DNA of 55,106 nt from JADJEI01 sp035328465 (GCA_035328465.1 DAOLIQ010000013.1:1-55106); one strand, 5' to 3'; counted from the stretch's first letter, positions 25,841-34,848 are shown. A program made the numbers and translations. The notes: generated from the letters alone by a model not told the origin.

Positions 25841-26089
25841 TTATTTATTTATTTGATAAACGATTTTTCGTATCGTATCAAATTGCAGGTAAGGATATTC
25901 TTCCCTGATAGCTTCAATTGCATCCCCGGCACAAATCTTACTTGCGCGAAGTCCTTTAAATTTTTTTCTAATTTGATAATCTCGGACTGACTTTTCATCA
26001 ATCAATCCATGCGCGCTAAGAAGTTCAAAAATATCGTCGCTGATAAGCTCCGATAGAGGATTCTCGATTTTTGCTCTTATTTCTTTCAT
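25841..26089 (-). CDS. Uncharacterised 82-aa protein
   Basis: I do not recognise this gene. The 82-aa product is charged and predicted mostly helical, with no signal, cysteine cluster or membrane helix. It contains ISDDIFELLSAHGLIDEKS and the basic stretch RDYQIRKKFKGLRASK, followed by GDAIEAIREEYPYLQFDTIR. The basic helix could bind nucleic acid, but no family supports that. The frame looks real: AAAGGAA lies 7-8 nt before the ATG and a strong hairpin follows the stop. A structured minus-strand RNA with a promoter-like sequence lies about 100-250 nt upstream and may be its leader. Confidence 0.6.
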   Translation of the reverse strand: MKEIRAKIENPLSELISDDIFELLSAHGLIDEKSVRDYQIRKKFKGLRASKICAGDAIEAIREEYPYLQFDTIRKIVYQINK

Positions 26090-26187
26090 CGCTTCGTTCC
26101 TTTCGTTTAAATTATTGCGAATGTCTAAAAGTTAGTATCGAATTTTCCTATTTTGACTCCTTGTTAATTGTTGATGTTCCATAAAAT

Positions 26188-26275
26188 TAAAAAACCGACC
26201 AGAGAAGTTCCCTAAATCGGCGTAACTTTGCTACTCTGTTAAATAAATAAAAATTATTTAGAACCAGTAGCAAAT
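26188..26275 (-). ncRNA. Structured RNA or attenuator candidate
   Basis: On the minus strand a long hairpin has outer arms TTTGCTACT and AGTAGCAAA (plus-strand 26227-26235 and 26266-26274) and inner arms TAAATAA/TTATTTA. After GTTACG comes a second hairpin, with stems CCGA/TCGG and AGGGA/TCTCT (one G-U), ending in a TTTTTT run. The G-U pair and the T-run exist only in minus-strand sense, so the RNA is read leftward. CAGAG in the first stem can pair with CTCTG in the second, giving mutually exclusive folds, as in attenuators. No known riboswitch core was recognised. It could be an ~110-nt small RNA or the leader of the 82-aa gene. The rest of the 26090-26476 gap shows no gene. Confidence 0.5.
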
Positions 26276-26306
26276 GAACTATAAATAAATTTCCTTATTT
26301 TTGTTG

Positions 26307-26337
26307 TAAATATTGAAATAAAAATTGAAAATGTCAA
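26307..26337 (-). promoter_or_regulatory. Promoter-like sequence upstream of the structured RNA
   Basis: On the minus strand a perfect TTGACA (plus-strand 26332-26337) is followed by AATATT after 17 nt or TATTTA after 19 nt (26307-26312). Transcription would start near 26300, just before the hairpin element at 26275-26188. The -10 box is weak. Confidence 0.45.
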
Positions 26338-26476
26338 GCATTCATTTAAGCTTTATTTCCATATTAAATCTAAAACCTAAATAAAAACAAAGGATACAAC
26401 CCTTATTTATCAACCTTGATGATTATCAACTGTACCTTTCGTTTTAATTTTTATTACTTTAAGATAAAAACTATAT

Positions 26477-27664
26477 ATGATTAAATTATTGAAAATACTT
26501 ACTAAGTGGCGGAAATTAATTCTAATAAATTTATTAATAGTCACTATTTTATCAGTTGTTGTCAGCTTACAATTACCAAATTGGTATACGGCATCTTCAG
26601 TAATACAGCCAACTTCAAATTCAGGGGGGCAGGGAGGATTATCAAGTTATTTGGGTTTATCTTCGTTAAATAGTTTAGGGCTCAGTCTTGGTTTGAGCGG
26701 AGCAGAAGAATCCACATTGTTGGCAATATTAAAAAGTAGAAAATTAGCAACAGAAGTAATTAACAAATATAAATTAAAGGAATTTTATGAAAGAGAGACT
26801 TTAGAAGAAACTTTATTGGATTTTTATTCTGACTATGATGTACAGCCGACGGAGGAAAATATGATCCAAGTTTCTTATGAATATACCGATTCAGTTAAGT
26901 CAGCAGAAATTGTAAATTATATTGTTGATTTATTAGGGAAAAGCGTCCTGGAACTTTCAAACAAATTAGCTGAACAAGAAGAATTTCTTATTGAAAAAAG
27001 ATATAAAGAGAACCTTGCTGCACTCGACAGCTTATATGATGCCCTAGAAAATTTTCAAAAAAAATATGGCATAATTGAATTTACAGAACAGACTAAAGCA
27101 TTAATAACTGCAGCAGCAAATGTTGAAGCTGAACTTGTATCGAAGAAAGCTAATTTAGAATCGTATGAAAAACTATTTGGAAAAGATCATCCATATTCAA
27201 AATCGATTTCCACTCAAATTCAAAGTTTGGAAAATGAAATGGATAAAATTAAATCTGAAAATCAGTCACAATTGCAACAACCATTTAATTCACTTTTTGT
27301 TCCATTCGATCAAATACCTGAGATTGGGAAAAAATACACAAAGATTTATACAGCATTTCTCCTTGAATCAAAACTTCAAGAATTTTTACTCCCCCAGCTT
27401 GAACAAGCAAAACTTAAATTGTCAAAACAATCGCCTTCTTTTCAAATAATTGATTACGCAGTTCCACCTGATTATAAATCTAAACCTAAGCGATCTATTA
27501 TTGTATTAGCTGCTATCCTCCTAACTTTTATATTTACTTTTTTAGTTCTTCAAGTCATAGAACATTTCCAATCAATGCAATTAAATCGAAAGGAAGAATT
27601 TTCAGATTGGGTAAGCATTAAAAATAAATGGACCAAACCATTTACAAAAAGCCCTCACAATTAG
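26477..27664 (+). CDS. Wzz-like polysaccharide chain-length determinant / co-polymerase
   Basis: A 395-aa inner-membrane protein with one helix near each end (about 14-32 and 341-361), enclosing a long periplasmic coiled coil, the layout of Wzz/GumC-type proteins. SLQLPNWYTASSVIQP near residue 30 is the entry to the periplasmic domain, followed by an unusual Leu/Gly/Ser-rich insert (SSYLGLSSLNSLGLSLGLSG). YAVPPDYKSKPKRSIIVL near 329 is the P-x-x-P-x-x-P-like motif before the second helix. No cytoplasmic tyrosine kinase domain is attached. As first gene of the polysaccharide cluster it likely sets chain length with the polymerase encoded next. Confidence 0.85.
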   Translation: MIKLLKILTKWRKLILINLLIVTILSVVVSLQLPNWYTASSVIQPTSNSGGQGGLSSYLGLSSLNSLGLSLGLSGAEESTLLAILKSRKLATEVINKYKLKEFYERETLEETLLDFYSDYDVQPTEENMIQVSYEYTDSVKSAEIVNYIVDLLGKSVLELSNKLAEQEEFLIEKRYKENLAALDSLYDALENFQKKYGIIEFTEQTKALITAAANVEAELVSKKANLESYEKLFGKDHPYSKSISTQIQSLENEMDKIKSENQSQLQQPFNSLFVPFDQIPEIGKKYTKIYTAFLLESKLQEFLLPQLEQAKLKLSKQSPSFQIIDYAVPPDYKSKPKRSIIVLAAILLTFIFTFLVLQVIEHFQSMQLNRKEEFSDWVSIKNKWTKPFTKSPHN

Positions 27665-27724
27665 TGATTGCTAGTCATGGCAATAAAAGTGGTTCACATT
27701 ATTTTAGAATTAGAAGTAGATTAA

Positions 27725-29140
27725 TTGACATTTAAAGATGAATTGAAAATTCCTTCTTATTGGAAGCAGATCTTAACAGGACTCATTATTATTGAAGTTC
27801 TCTTCTTTCTTTTAAGTTTATTTCAGCCAATATTCGCAGTATTGGGTGTTTTGTGTGTTATTGGTTTTGGATTATTTTATATTCTGTTTCTTAGATCACC
27901 ATTTATTTGGATATGTTTATTGATATTCGCTTCTTCGCTTGAGACCTACGGTAGAATCGGGGGGGGTATAACATTGTTTCATGTAGTGTATCTCGTAAGC
28001 TTTTTAGCTTTTCTTTCCTATTTGTTGTTTACTCAAAGCATAGGAAACCTGAAACTTCGTTCTCCCATTAACAAATTAGTACTACTTTATTTATTAATTT
28101 CATTTATTAGTTTATCATACTCACCTAATTTGGAAAGCGGAATACAAAACCTTGCAGCAACATTCGCCCTTTTTTTGTTCTTCTTGATGATAATCAATTT
28201 TGTAAATAAAAGCTTTCACTATACAATAATTACAATTGTTTTAATCCTAACAAATATTTTTATTACTACTCTCATCATTTACCAAACATTAAAAGGTGAA
28301 TATATACCTGGTATAATGGACTCAACTGTTTCTGTGGCAGGGATAAAATTTTATAGAGCTGTTGGAACTTTTCAAGATCCAAATGTTGCCGCTGCATATT
28401 TAGTAGCTGGTATTATTTTAGCCTTTGCGAGACTGATACATGCTAAAGATTCCATAATTCTAAAAACGTACTTTGTGTTTGGTCTGGTAATTTCTACTGT
28501 TGGAGTTCTAATTACATTCTCTCGATCTGCGCTGATTTTCCAATTTATTGGAATGCTTGTTGTCCTTCTGTTCATAAAGAATAAAGTATTGTTGTTGTCT
28601 ATCGCGCTGATCATTCTATTAGTGATAATTTCTGTCGGGATTTTGTCACCGTTCGGAATTCTAATCTCAGAGCGCGTTTCAACAATATTTGAGTTGTTGA
28701 ATGATTCTTCTATAAAGGTTAGAATATTAATGGCAATTAGTGGTTTTCATATGTTTCTTGATTCTCCAATTTGGGGTATTGGATATAGGGGTTTTCCAAT
28801 TTTGTACGACTATTATGTACAGCCTAATCTAGATCAGAACTTATTATATATCAAAGAATGTCATACATTATTTGTGACAATTCTCGCCGAGCTTGGTATA
28901 GTTGGGTTTTCAGTTGTTTTTCTTTGGTTTAGGAAAGTGATCATCAGTTGTTATAATGCCATTAAAATAGAAGAGAACAACTTTCGGAAACCCGTTCTTA
29001 TTGGATCATATTCTTTGTTTATTGGTTTTATGATTAATTTTTTATTCTATGGAACTTTATTCCCGCTATTTAATTTATTTTGGTTAAACCTTGGCTTGAT
29101 TTTTTCAGTAACCCTAAATTCTGATTCCATACAAAATTAA
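27725..29140 (+). CDS. O-antigen polymerase/ligase family protein (Wzy_C)
   Basis: A 471-aa membrane protein with about 12 hydrophobic segments. Wzy_C features are FQDPNVAAAYLVAGIILAFA near residue 219, ITFSRSALIFQFIG near 261 and, after the large periplasmic loop, CHTLFVTILAELGIVGF near 379, where the histidine is the conserved ligase/polymerase residue. Between Wzz- and Wzx-like genes a polymerase role is likelier than lipid A ligation, but the family does both. The only usable start is TTG 27725, without a clear ribosome-binding site. A run of eight G at 27959-27966 near the 5' end could allow slippage. Confidence 0.82.
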   Translation: MTFKDELKIPSYWKQILTGLIIIEVLFFLLSLFQPIFAVLGVLCVIGFGLFYILFLRSPFIWICLLIFASSLETYGRIGGGITLFHVVYLVSFLAFLSYLLFTQSIGNLKLRSPINKLVLLYLLISFISLSYSPNLESGIQNLAATFALFLFFLMIINFVNKSFHYTIITIVLILTNIFITTLIIYQTLKGEYIPGIMDSTVSVAGIKFYRAVGTFQDPNVAAAYLVAGIILAFARLIHAKDSIILKTYFVFGLVISTVGVLITFSRSALIFQFIGMLVVLLFIKNKVLLLSIALIILLVIISVGILSPFGILISERVSTIFELLNDSSIKVRILMAISGFHMFLDSPIWGIGYRGFPILYDYYVQPNLDQNLLYIKECHTLFVTILAELGIVGFSVVFLWFRKVIISCYNAIKIEENNFRKPVLIGSYSLFIGFMINFLFYGTLFPLFNLFWLNLGLIFSVTLNSDSIQN

Positions 29141-29211
29141 TATTTAATTTAATAAAGTGATTTCGAAATTATTCTTTCAATGGCCCAAGATTATGGCAGG
29201 AAATTTTTTTA

Positions 29212-30507
29212 ATGAATTTCGTTAAAAGTTTTTTCATAACATCTTCAACTACAATCACGATAACTGTTATTTCGTTTATAAATAATGTAGTAGTTACTCG
29301 TCACTTAGGGCCTGAGGGCAGAGGTATTTATACTGTAATTTCAAATTTAACTTTGTTCTTTTGTCTTCTCTTTGGCGAAGGTATAAGACGAAGTAATGCA
29401 GTGATTGTAGGTAAATCAATAGAAAATCTTGGCAAACTTTTTAGGTTCTTACTCGTTCATTCTCTATTCCTGATCATTTTGTTTAGTTTGATTTTTTCAT
29501 TAGCCCCGAGTTTTAGTCATCTTTTACCAAATATAACTAGTACTCATCTTTTATTTGGCTTGAGCATTGCATTGTTTACAATATTCTGGCAAAGTGTGCA
29601 AGCCTTACTTCTTGGATTACAGAATATTATTAGTTTTAATCTTATGTTTTTAGTCCAAACGATTACAATTTTTTGCTTGAACTTACTCGGTGTGTTTATA
29701 TTTAATTTCGATGTCAATGGCTTTATACTTAGCTTGTTTATCAGTGCTATATTGACATCATTGAGCGGGTATTTTTTTTTAAAGAAATATCACCGATTTA
29801 AGAAAATTAATAGCTCTCCGATATTGGGCGAATATATTAAAGTTGGTTTAAAATCTCTCGTATCTTCGTTTTCAATGTTTCTAACACTCAGAGGCGATAT
29901 TTTCCTAATAAACTTTTTTTTAAACCCTGTGCAAGCTGGGCTTTATTCTGTTGCTGTGCTGTTTTCCGAAATAGTTCAAAAAATTCCAAATGTTATTGGC
30001 CCATTGATAATTTCCAAAACAGTTGTTGATTTCAGTAATAAACCAGCAATGAATACTGTCAGATTAGTAAGAGTCGTATTTGTGTTCAACCTATTTGTAA
30101 TTTGCATTTTATTTTTTGCTGGAGATCTAATTATAGATTTTTTATTTGGGGTAACTTTTAAAAAAGCCTACGCACCATTAGAATTTTTGCTGCCGGCGTT
30201 GTTTTTTATTGCGCCCGGAGGGATTATACATGCCTATTTAATTGGTCGCGCTTACCCTAAGGCAATAGTAATTATCAATGTTCTTGTAGCCTCTTTAAAT
30301 ATTTGCTTAAATATTATTTTTATTCCTCAATTTGGAATTATTGCTGCGGCATCAATTAGTTCAATCACGTATTTTTTATGGACGTGTTCGATGATAGTTT
30401 ATTTGAAAAATCAGTCGGGATTTTCCTTCAATCAAATTTTTTTCATTCGAAAGGAAGATGTGAATTACATACTTAAGTCAGTACGAATAAAAAAAATCAA
30501 TAGTTAA
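29212..30507 (+). CDS. Polysaccharide flippase (Wzx/MOP family)
   Basis: A 431-aa membrane protein with about 12 helices, of the MOP exporter superfamily, that would flip undecaprenyl-linked repeat units to the periplasmic face. TRHLGPEGRGIYTVISNLT near residue 29 is the typical N-terminal motif. The mid region FLTLRGDIFLINFFLNPVQAG near 220 is the second conserved block of Wzx proteins. It sits between the polymerase and a glycosyltransferase, 2 nt before the latter, so it is probably the dedicated flippase for this cluster; a second flippase gene lies at 42772. Confidence 0.85.
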   Translation: MNFVKSFFITSSTTITITVISFINNVVVTRHLGPEGRGIYTVISNLTLFFCLLFGEGIRRSNAVIVGKSIENLGKLFRFLLVHSLFLIILFSLIFSLAPSFSHLLPNITSTHLLFGLSIALFTIFWQSVQALLLGLQNIISFNLMFLVQTITIFCLNLLGVFIFNFDVNGFILSLFISAILTSLSGYFFLKKYHRFKKINSSPILGEYIKVGLKSLVSSFSMFLTLRGDIFLINFFLNPVQAGLYSVAVLFSEIVQKIPNVIGPLIISKTVVDFSNKPAMNTVRLVRVVFVFNLFVICILFFAGDLIIDFLFGVTFKKAYAPLEFLLPALFFIAPGGIIHAYLIGRAYPKAIVIINVLVASLNICLNIIFIPQFGIIAAASISSITYFLWTCSMIVYLKNQSGFSFNQIFFIRKEDVNYILKSVRIKKINS

Positions 30508-30509
30508 AA

Positions 30510-31679
30510 ATGAAAATCTTAGTGCTTTCAACAATGTATCCAAATTCGGTTATGTATATGCCGGGTATATTTGTACACCAGCAAGTAAGAGCGCTCATTG
30601 AGTTGGGGTTGAATATTACAGTAGTTGCTCCGGTACCATATACACCGTTTCCGTTTTATTTAATAAATAAGAAATGGAATAATTTTCATAAGGTTCCACG
30701 AAACGAAATAATCGAAGGAGTTAGAATCCATCATTCAAAATATACAGCGGTTCATAATGGTGTGCTCAAAGATTTCTGGGCATATTCCTACTTAAATTCA
30801 GCCATAAATTTTATTAAAGAATCGAATAAAGAACTCAAATTTGATTTGATTCATGCTCACGGTTCATTGCCTGATGATCATGCAGCACTATTAATTTCTC
30901 GAAAATTAAATATTCCATTTATTGTAACTGTTCATGGAAGCACAATAAATCAGCTGTATAAAAAAAGAACATTTTATCGTTCCAAACAAGCTATCGTATT
31001 CGCCGATGCTGTTATTGGAGTTTCAGAGAAAGTTGTTTCTAAAATAAAAGAGCACACAGGTCGAACCGAAAAATTGTTTAAGATATTAAATGGGCATAAG
31101 AGTATTAAACTAAATTTTTCAACCGAAAAATCCAGTAATGAAGTTAGAATTATGTTTGGTGGTAATATGGTTGAAAGCAAGGGGTGTGAATACTTGCTTA
31201 AAGCATTCGCAATTCTAAAAAAAAGTGCAAATAATATTTTTCTCGATATTGCCGGTGGGGGTCAGTTATTGAACAAAATGATTAGTCTTGCAGATAAACT
31301 TGGTGTAACAAACGATGTCTTTTTTCACGGATCGGTTTCAAACGAAAAAATGCTTCACCTTATGAATGAATGTGACATCTTTGTACTTCCAAGTTTTGAC
31401 GAGGGATTTGGTATCGTGTATTTAGAAGCAATGTCACTTAAAAAGCCCGTGATAGCAACTGTAGGAGAGGGAATTTCTGAAATAATCCAAGATGGAGTAA
31501 ATGGTTTCTTGGTCAAACCCAAAAATGTTGAAAGCATAATTGATAAGTTAAAAGTACTGATTCAGTCGAAAGAATTGAGAAATGAAATTGGGAACAGGGG
31601 GTATGAATCAATAAAAAATTTGACTTGGCAAAAAAACGCTCTTGAAACATTAGATGTTTATAGAACAATTTTGCATTAA
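30510..31679 (+). CDS. Glycosyltransferase family 4 (GT-B)
   Basis: A 389-aa retaining-type GT-B enzyme, cytoplasmic or peripheral. It begins MKILVLSTMYPNSVMYMPGI, the common start of this subgroup, with the acceptor-side HAHGSLPDDHAALL near residue 114 and VTVHGST near 136. The donor side has the GT4 EX7E motif in SFDEGFGIVYLEAMSLKKP near 293. It adds one sugar to the lipid-linked repeat unit; donor and linkage are unknown. It starts 2 nt after the flippase and is followed by a 413-nt gap without a gene, which may mark an operon end. Confidence 0.9.
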   Translation: MKILVLSTMYPNSVMYMPGIFVHQQVRALIELGLNITVVAPVPYTPFPFYLINKKWNNFHKVPRNEIIEGVRIHHSKYTAVHNGVLKDFWAYSYLNSAINFIKESNKELKFDLIHAHGSLPDDHAALLISRKLNIPFIVTVHGSTINQLYKKRTFYRSKQAIVFADAVIGVSEKVVSKIKEHTGRTEKLFKILNGHKSIKLNFSTEKSSNEVRIMFGGNMVESKGCEYLLKAFAILKKSANNIFLDIAGGGQLLNKMISLADKLGVTNDVFFHGSVSNEKMLHLMNECDIFVLPSFDEGFGIVYLEAMSLKKPVIATVGEGISEIIQDGVNGFLVKPKNVESIIDKLKVLIQSKELRNEIGNRGYESIKNLTWQKNALETLDVYRTILH

Positions 31680-32092
31680 ATCTTAGTAAAATTTTTAAGC
31701 AAGGAAATACTATATTCAGAAAAATTAATTTTAATGATTTCTAAGGATGATTACCCTACATTCCAACTTTGTTAAATAGGATAAAAGGTTTTTCATAATG
31801 GATGGAGCGGATCAGTTGTAGCGAACCTGCAGGATTAAATTAAAAATTCTACATCCAATTGTTGGATATCTATAAACTGCCATCAATGCCAAGAACAGAA
31901 TGCTATATATTGATTGAAAATAATTTCTCTTAGTTGTTACAAATTATTTTTATTTTTCCACCTTATTCCTTATGTAAAGTCATCATAATACCAACTTCAA
32001 CCTAAAATTTCCACATTTAGCAATGAATATTCCGTCTTCACTTTTATCTGTTATAAAATTCCTTCAGAAAATTGTTAAATTAGATCTTTAAT
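31680..32092. other. Gene-free gap in the polysaccharide cluster
   Basis: This AT-rich stretch holds no credible open frame, RNA gene or insertion sequence. The only structure seen is a small perfect hairpin, ATCCAA/TTGGAT with a 3-nt loop at 31853-31867. It probably contains a promoter for the heparinase-like gene, but no convincing -35/-10 pair was found. Confidence 0.5.
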
Positions 32093-33874
32093 ATGAATAA
32101 AATAATTCTCTATTTTGATTATCTGAAAAGATTTAATGGGTCGCAGCTGATACATCTAATTAAATCTCGTTCTTCCAATATGTTACTTTTTCGGGCAAGA
32201 AATAGACCTTTAAAGAGTTCTGATAGAATTGATGATACGTCACTTGAAGATTTTTTAATAAGATATAAGTTGCTATTTACTACAAAAGATGAACATTCGG
32301 TTATTATTGATGAGGTTTGTAAAGGTGAATTGGTAAAAGATAAATATTATAACGAACTACAGAACCGATTGATTAAATCTATGGAGAAAAATGAATTGTC
32401 TGAGTCAATTTGGAGTACTTATGATTCAAGCGATATAGAAATCCAAAATAATTTTTTTCGATTTCATCTATTTAGTGAAGCAGCAACCTCAGTTAAATTG
32501 ACAAGTTCATTAAGAAAACAACTCATCTTAAAATGGTTATCAATTAAAGTTCAAGATAAAATTGCCCAAAACAGTTTTAACTGTGCTTTGCGCTTATTTA
32601 ATTGGTTTAAATTGATTTCAAAACTTGAACCTACTGATTTTAGTTTTCAAGAATGGCGCCAAATCAAAGATTCCATTTTTAACCAAATCCTTTTTGTTAA
32701 TCGAAATATTGAACACCACATTCCGGGCAACCATGTGTTTATCCAACTGTTCATGATTTGGATGGCTGCCGCACTTTTTCCGAAATGGATTCGTTCGAAA
32801 GAGATTTTGAATTGTTATTCAATAAAATTAACTACTGAAGTTGAAAAGCAATTTTTAAAAGAGAGCGGACTTCATTTTGAATTAAGTACACACTACCATG
32901 TCCAAATTTTGCAGTTCTTACTTTTATGGATAAATGCATCCAGGCGTATTGATATAAATGTTTCTCCAAATGTAGAATCGACTGCTAAAAAAGCATTACA
33001 CAGCTTCACTCATTTGTGTTTCAGTGATGAATATATTCCCATTCTCGGAGATAATTGTTACCCCTTTATTCACTCCTCTTTGAGATCGGATATTAAAAAC
33101 ATATTGCAACTTAACTCATCCCTTTTCAATGATAATCTGACACTCCATAAGAACGAAAATAAGAATTTAATAATTGATATCGATCAACAATATTTGGTTT
33201 CCATTATCAAGGATTCTAAAGTAATTCTTGATGTTGGCGAATTGGGTTATCCGCCAAATCCTGGGCACGGGCACTCGGACCTAATGAGCATTGTATACTT
33301 TGATAAAATACCGGTTCTGATAGATCCAGGGACAAGAAGATACACTAATAATCCTGAAGATTTACTATTGAAGAATTCAAGATCACATAATACGATTTCA
33401 ATCAATAATAAAGATTATGCTATCCTTTGGGGATTTTTTCGATGGTCATTTTTACCAGATAAGCCAATTTATTCTACTAAATGTGCTGATACAGGGAACA
33501 TTTTAGATGTTAGCTACGAATGGTTGAAAATTCAGCCTGGAATAACTCAGAAGAGAAAAATATTTCACAATGAATCTTTAGTTGAGATCATCGATTTTAT
33601 CGAAGGGGATATGACGGCTGATGTTACTTCAAATTTTATCTTACACCAGGATATTAAATATGAGCTTATTAATAATCAGATTAAACTTTCCGCTCCCGAA
33701 AATTCCTGGAATGTATCAGTCGAATCAAATTCCAACTTTGCAATAAACATACATCCTTTTACAATTTATTTGCAATACAATTTACCTGAAGAATCTAATC
33801 AAATTAAAATTGTGTTTAAAAAAGCAAGGTTTCCAATAGAAATAAAAACTACTATTACTAGGTTAGAGGCTTGA
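32093..33874 (+). CDS. Heparinase II/III-like polysaccharide lyase family protein
   Basis: A 593-aa protein with an N-terminal helical (alpha/alpha) toroid and a C-terminal beta-sandwich, as in heparinase II/III and alginate lyases. Key stretches are FELSTHYHVQILQFLLLW near residue 262, with candidate Tyr/His, then GHGHSDLMSIVYFDKIPVLI near 389 and SRSHNTISINNKDYA near 427, the conserved histidine segments of the sandwich. There is no obvious signal peptide, so export is uncertain. Such lyase-family genes occur in exopolysaccharide clusters, where they may trim or degrade uronic-acid-containing polymer. Its stop overlaps the next start codon by one base. Confidence 0.8.
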   Translation: MNKIILYFDYLKRFNGSQLIHLIKSRSSNMLLFRARNRPLKSSDRIDDTSLEDFLIRYKLLFTTKDEHSVIIDEVCKGELVKDKYYNELQNRLIKSMEKNELSESIWSTYDSSDIEIQNNFFRFHLFSEAATSVKLTSSLRKQLILKWLSIKVQDKIAQNSFNCALRLFNWFKLISKLEPTDFSFQEWRQIKDSIFNQILFVNRNIEHHIPGNHVFIQLFMIWMAAALFPKWIRSKEILNCYSIKLTTEVEKQFLKESGLHFELSTHYHVQILQFLLLWINASRRIDINVSPNVESTAKKALHSFTHLCFSDEYIPILGDNCYPFIHSSLRSDIKNILQLNSSLFNDNLTLHKNENKNLIIDIDQQYLVSIIKDSKVILDVGELGYPPNPGHGHSDLMSIVYFDKIPVLIDPGTRRYTNNPEDLLLKNSRSHNTISINNKDYAILWGFFRWSFLPDKPIYSTKCADTGNILDVSYEWLKIQPGITQKRKIFHNESLVEIIDFIEGDMTADVTSNFILHQDIKYELINNQIKLSAPENSWNVSVESNSNFAINIHPFTIYLQYNLPEESNQIKIVFKKARFPIEIKTTITRLEA

Positions 33875-34848
33875 TGAAAGAAAATAAGAAAATGTGGATT
33901 TCCTGGCATTTCCAATCAAGAACTAGGGATTTGGCTAGAGCTCTAAATGTTGATTTAGCTGAGTACTTTGAAAACCAATCGCTGCTTAAGCGGCATTTGT
34001 TTAGTTCAATTTGGACTATCAAACTTCTTTTAAAAAGGAGACCTAGAATTGTTTTTATTCAATATTCATTCTTGCTTCTTGTCATATTGTCCATTTATAA
34101 ATTAATTATGATGGGAAAAGTTGTTATTATCGTTGACACGCATACAAAAGCGCTTAGAAGAAATATTTCTGGTATTTTTAATTGGATATTTGGCACAATT
34201 AAAAGATTAAGTTTTAAGTCAGTTTATCTCACCATTATCCCTAATGTCGGATTGGTCAAAGATCTAATTAAATTTCATACAAACTGGTTGGTGTTTCCCG
34301 GCGTAATTCCGGAACTCTCATACATAAAAAAAATAAATTTGACAAAAAAATATTGTGTGTACATCAGTTCATTCGCAGTTGATGAGCCATTTGAGGAGAT
34401 GCTGGAAGTTTCAAAGTTGCTTGCCGATGACGATCTTAATTTATTCTGGACGGGAAAAGCAACTGCAATTGTCGACAAGTTTCGAGAAAATTTCCCGAAT
34501 GTTATCTTCACCGGATTTCTAAGTTTTACTGATTATAATGATCTTATTGGCAATGCCGAATGTTTAATCTCTTTAACTTATGAAGAAGATTGTTTGCAAT
34601 CAGGTGCACGTGAAGCAATTGCTGTTGGCGTTCCAATAGTTACTTCAGACACCAAAACACTTCGAGAATATTTAGGTGACTCTGCAGTGTTTACAAAAAT
34701 AAACTCCGAGGAAATTTATAACTCCATCAAGTACGCTATTTTTAATAAGGAAGATTTCGTTAAAAAAATTAATTTATTAAAAGCTGTCAAGAAAAATGAT
34801 ACCGCAGCACAAATATCTCACTTACGTTCTTTAATCGATAAATTGTAA
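33874..34848 (+). CDS. Glycosyltransferase (GT-B, GT4-like)
   Basis: A 324-aa protein with a GT-B layout. The donor half contains VIFTGFLSFTDYNDLIGNAE near residue 209 and an EX7E-like LQSGAREAIAVGVPIV near 241. The acceptor half is less conserved and includes a hydrophobic stretch (SFLLLVILSIYKLIMMG) that may dock on the membrane. The ATG overlaps the lyase TGA by one base, so translation is coupled; a TTG three bases upstream is less likely. Donor and acceptor unknown. Confidence 0.75.
   Translation: MKENKKMWISWHFQSRTRDLARALNVDLAEYFENQSLLKRHLFSSIWTIKLLLKRRPRIVFIQYSFLLLVILSIYKLIMMGKVVIIVDTHTKALRRNISGIFNWIFGTIKRLSFKSVYLTIIPNVGLVKDLIKFHTNWLVFPGVIPELSYIKKINLTKKYCVYISSFAVDEPFEEMLEVSKLLADDDLNLFWTGKATAIVDKFRENFPNVIFTGFLSFTDYNDLIGNAECLISLTYEEDCLQSGAREAIAVGVPIVTSDTKTLREYLGDSAVFTKINSEEIYNSIKYAIFNKEDFVKKINLLKAVKKNDTAAQISHLRSLIDKL

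Noticed and set aside
26188..26275. c-di-GMP-I (GEMM) riboswitch upstream of the polysaccharide cluster
   Set aside because: The minus strand has GCAAAG followed by TTACG, which recalls GEMM, but the GGCAAACC and GACGCAAAG core elements are missing and the orientation points away from the cluster.
26640..26700. Tandem repeat in the Wzz-like gene (LGLS-rich)
   Set aside because: The protein is low in complexity there, but the DNA does not repeat in units; it is composition bias, not a tandem array.
31853..31867. Small palindrome ATCCAA-TTG-TTGGAT as an operator or attachment site
   Set aside because: Only 6 bp per arm in AT-rich sequence, no second copy or flanking repeat seen; kept only as a note in the gap entry.
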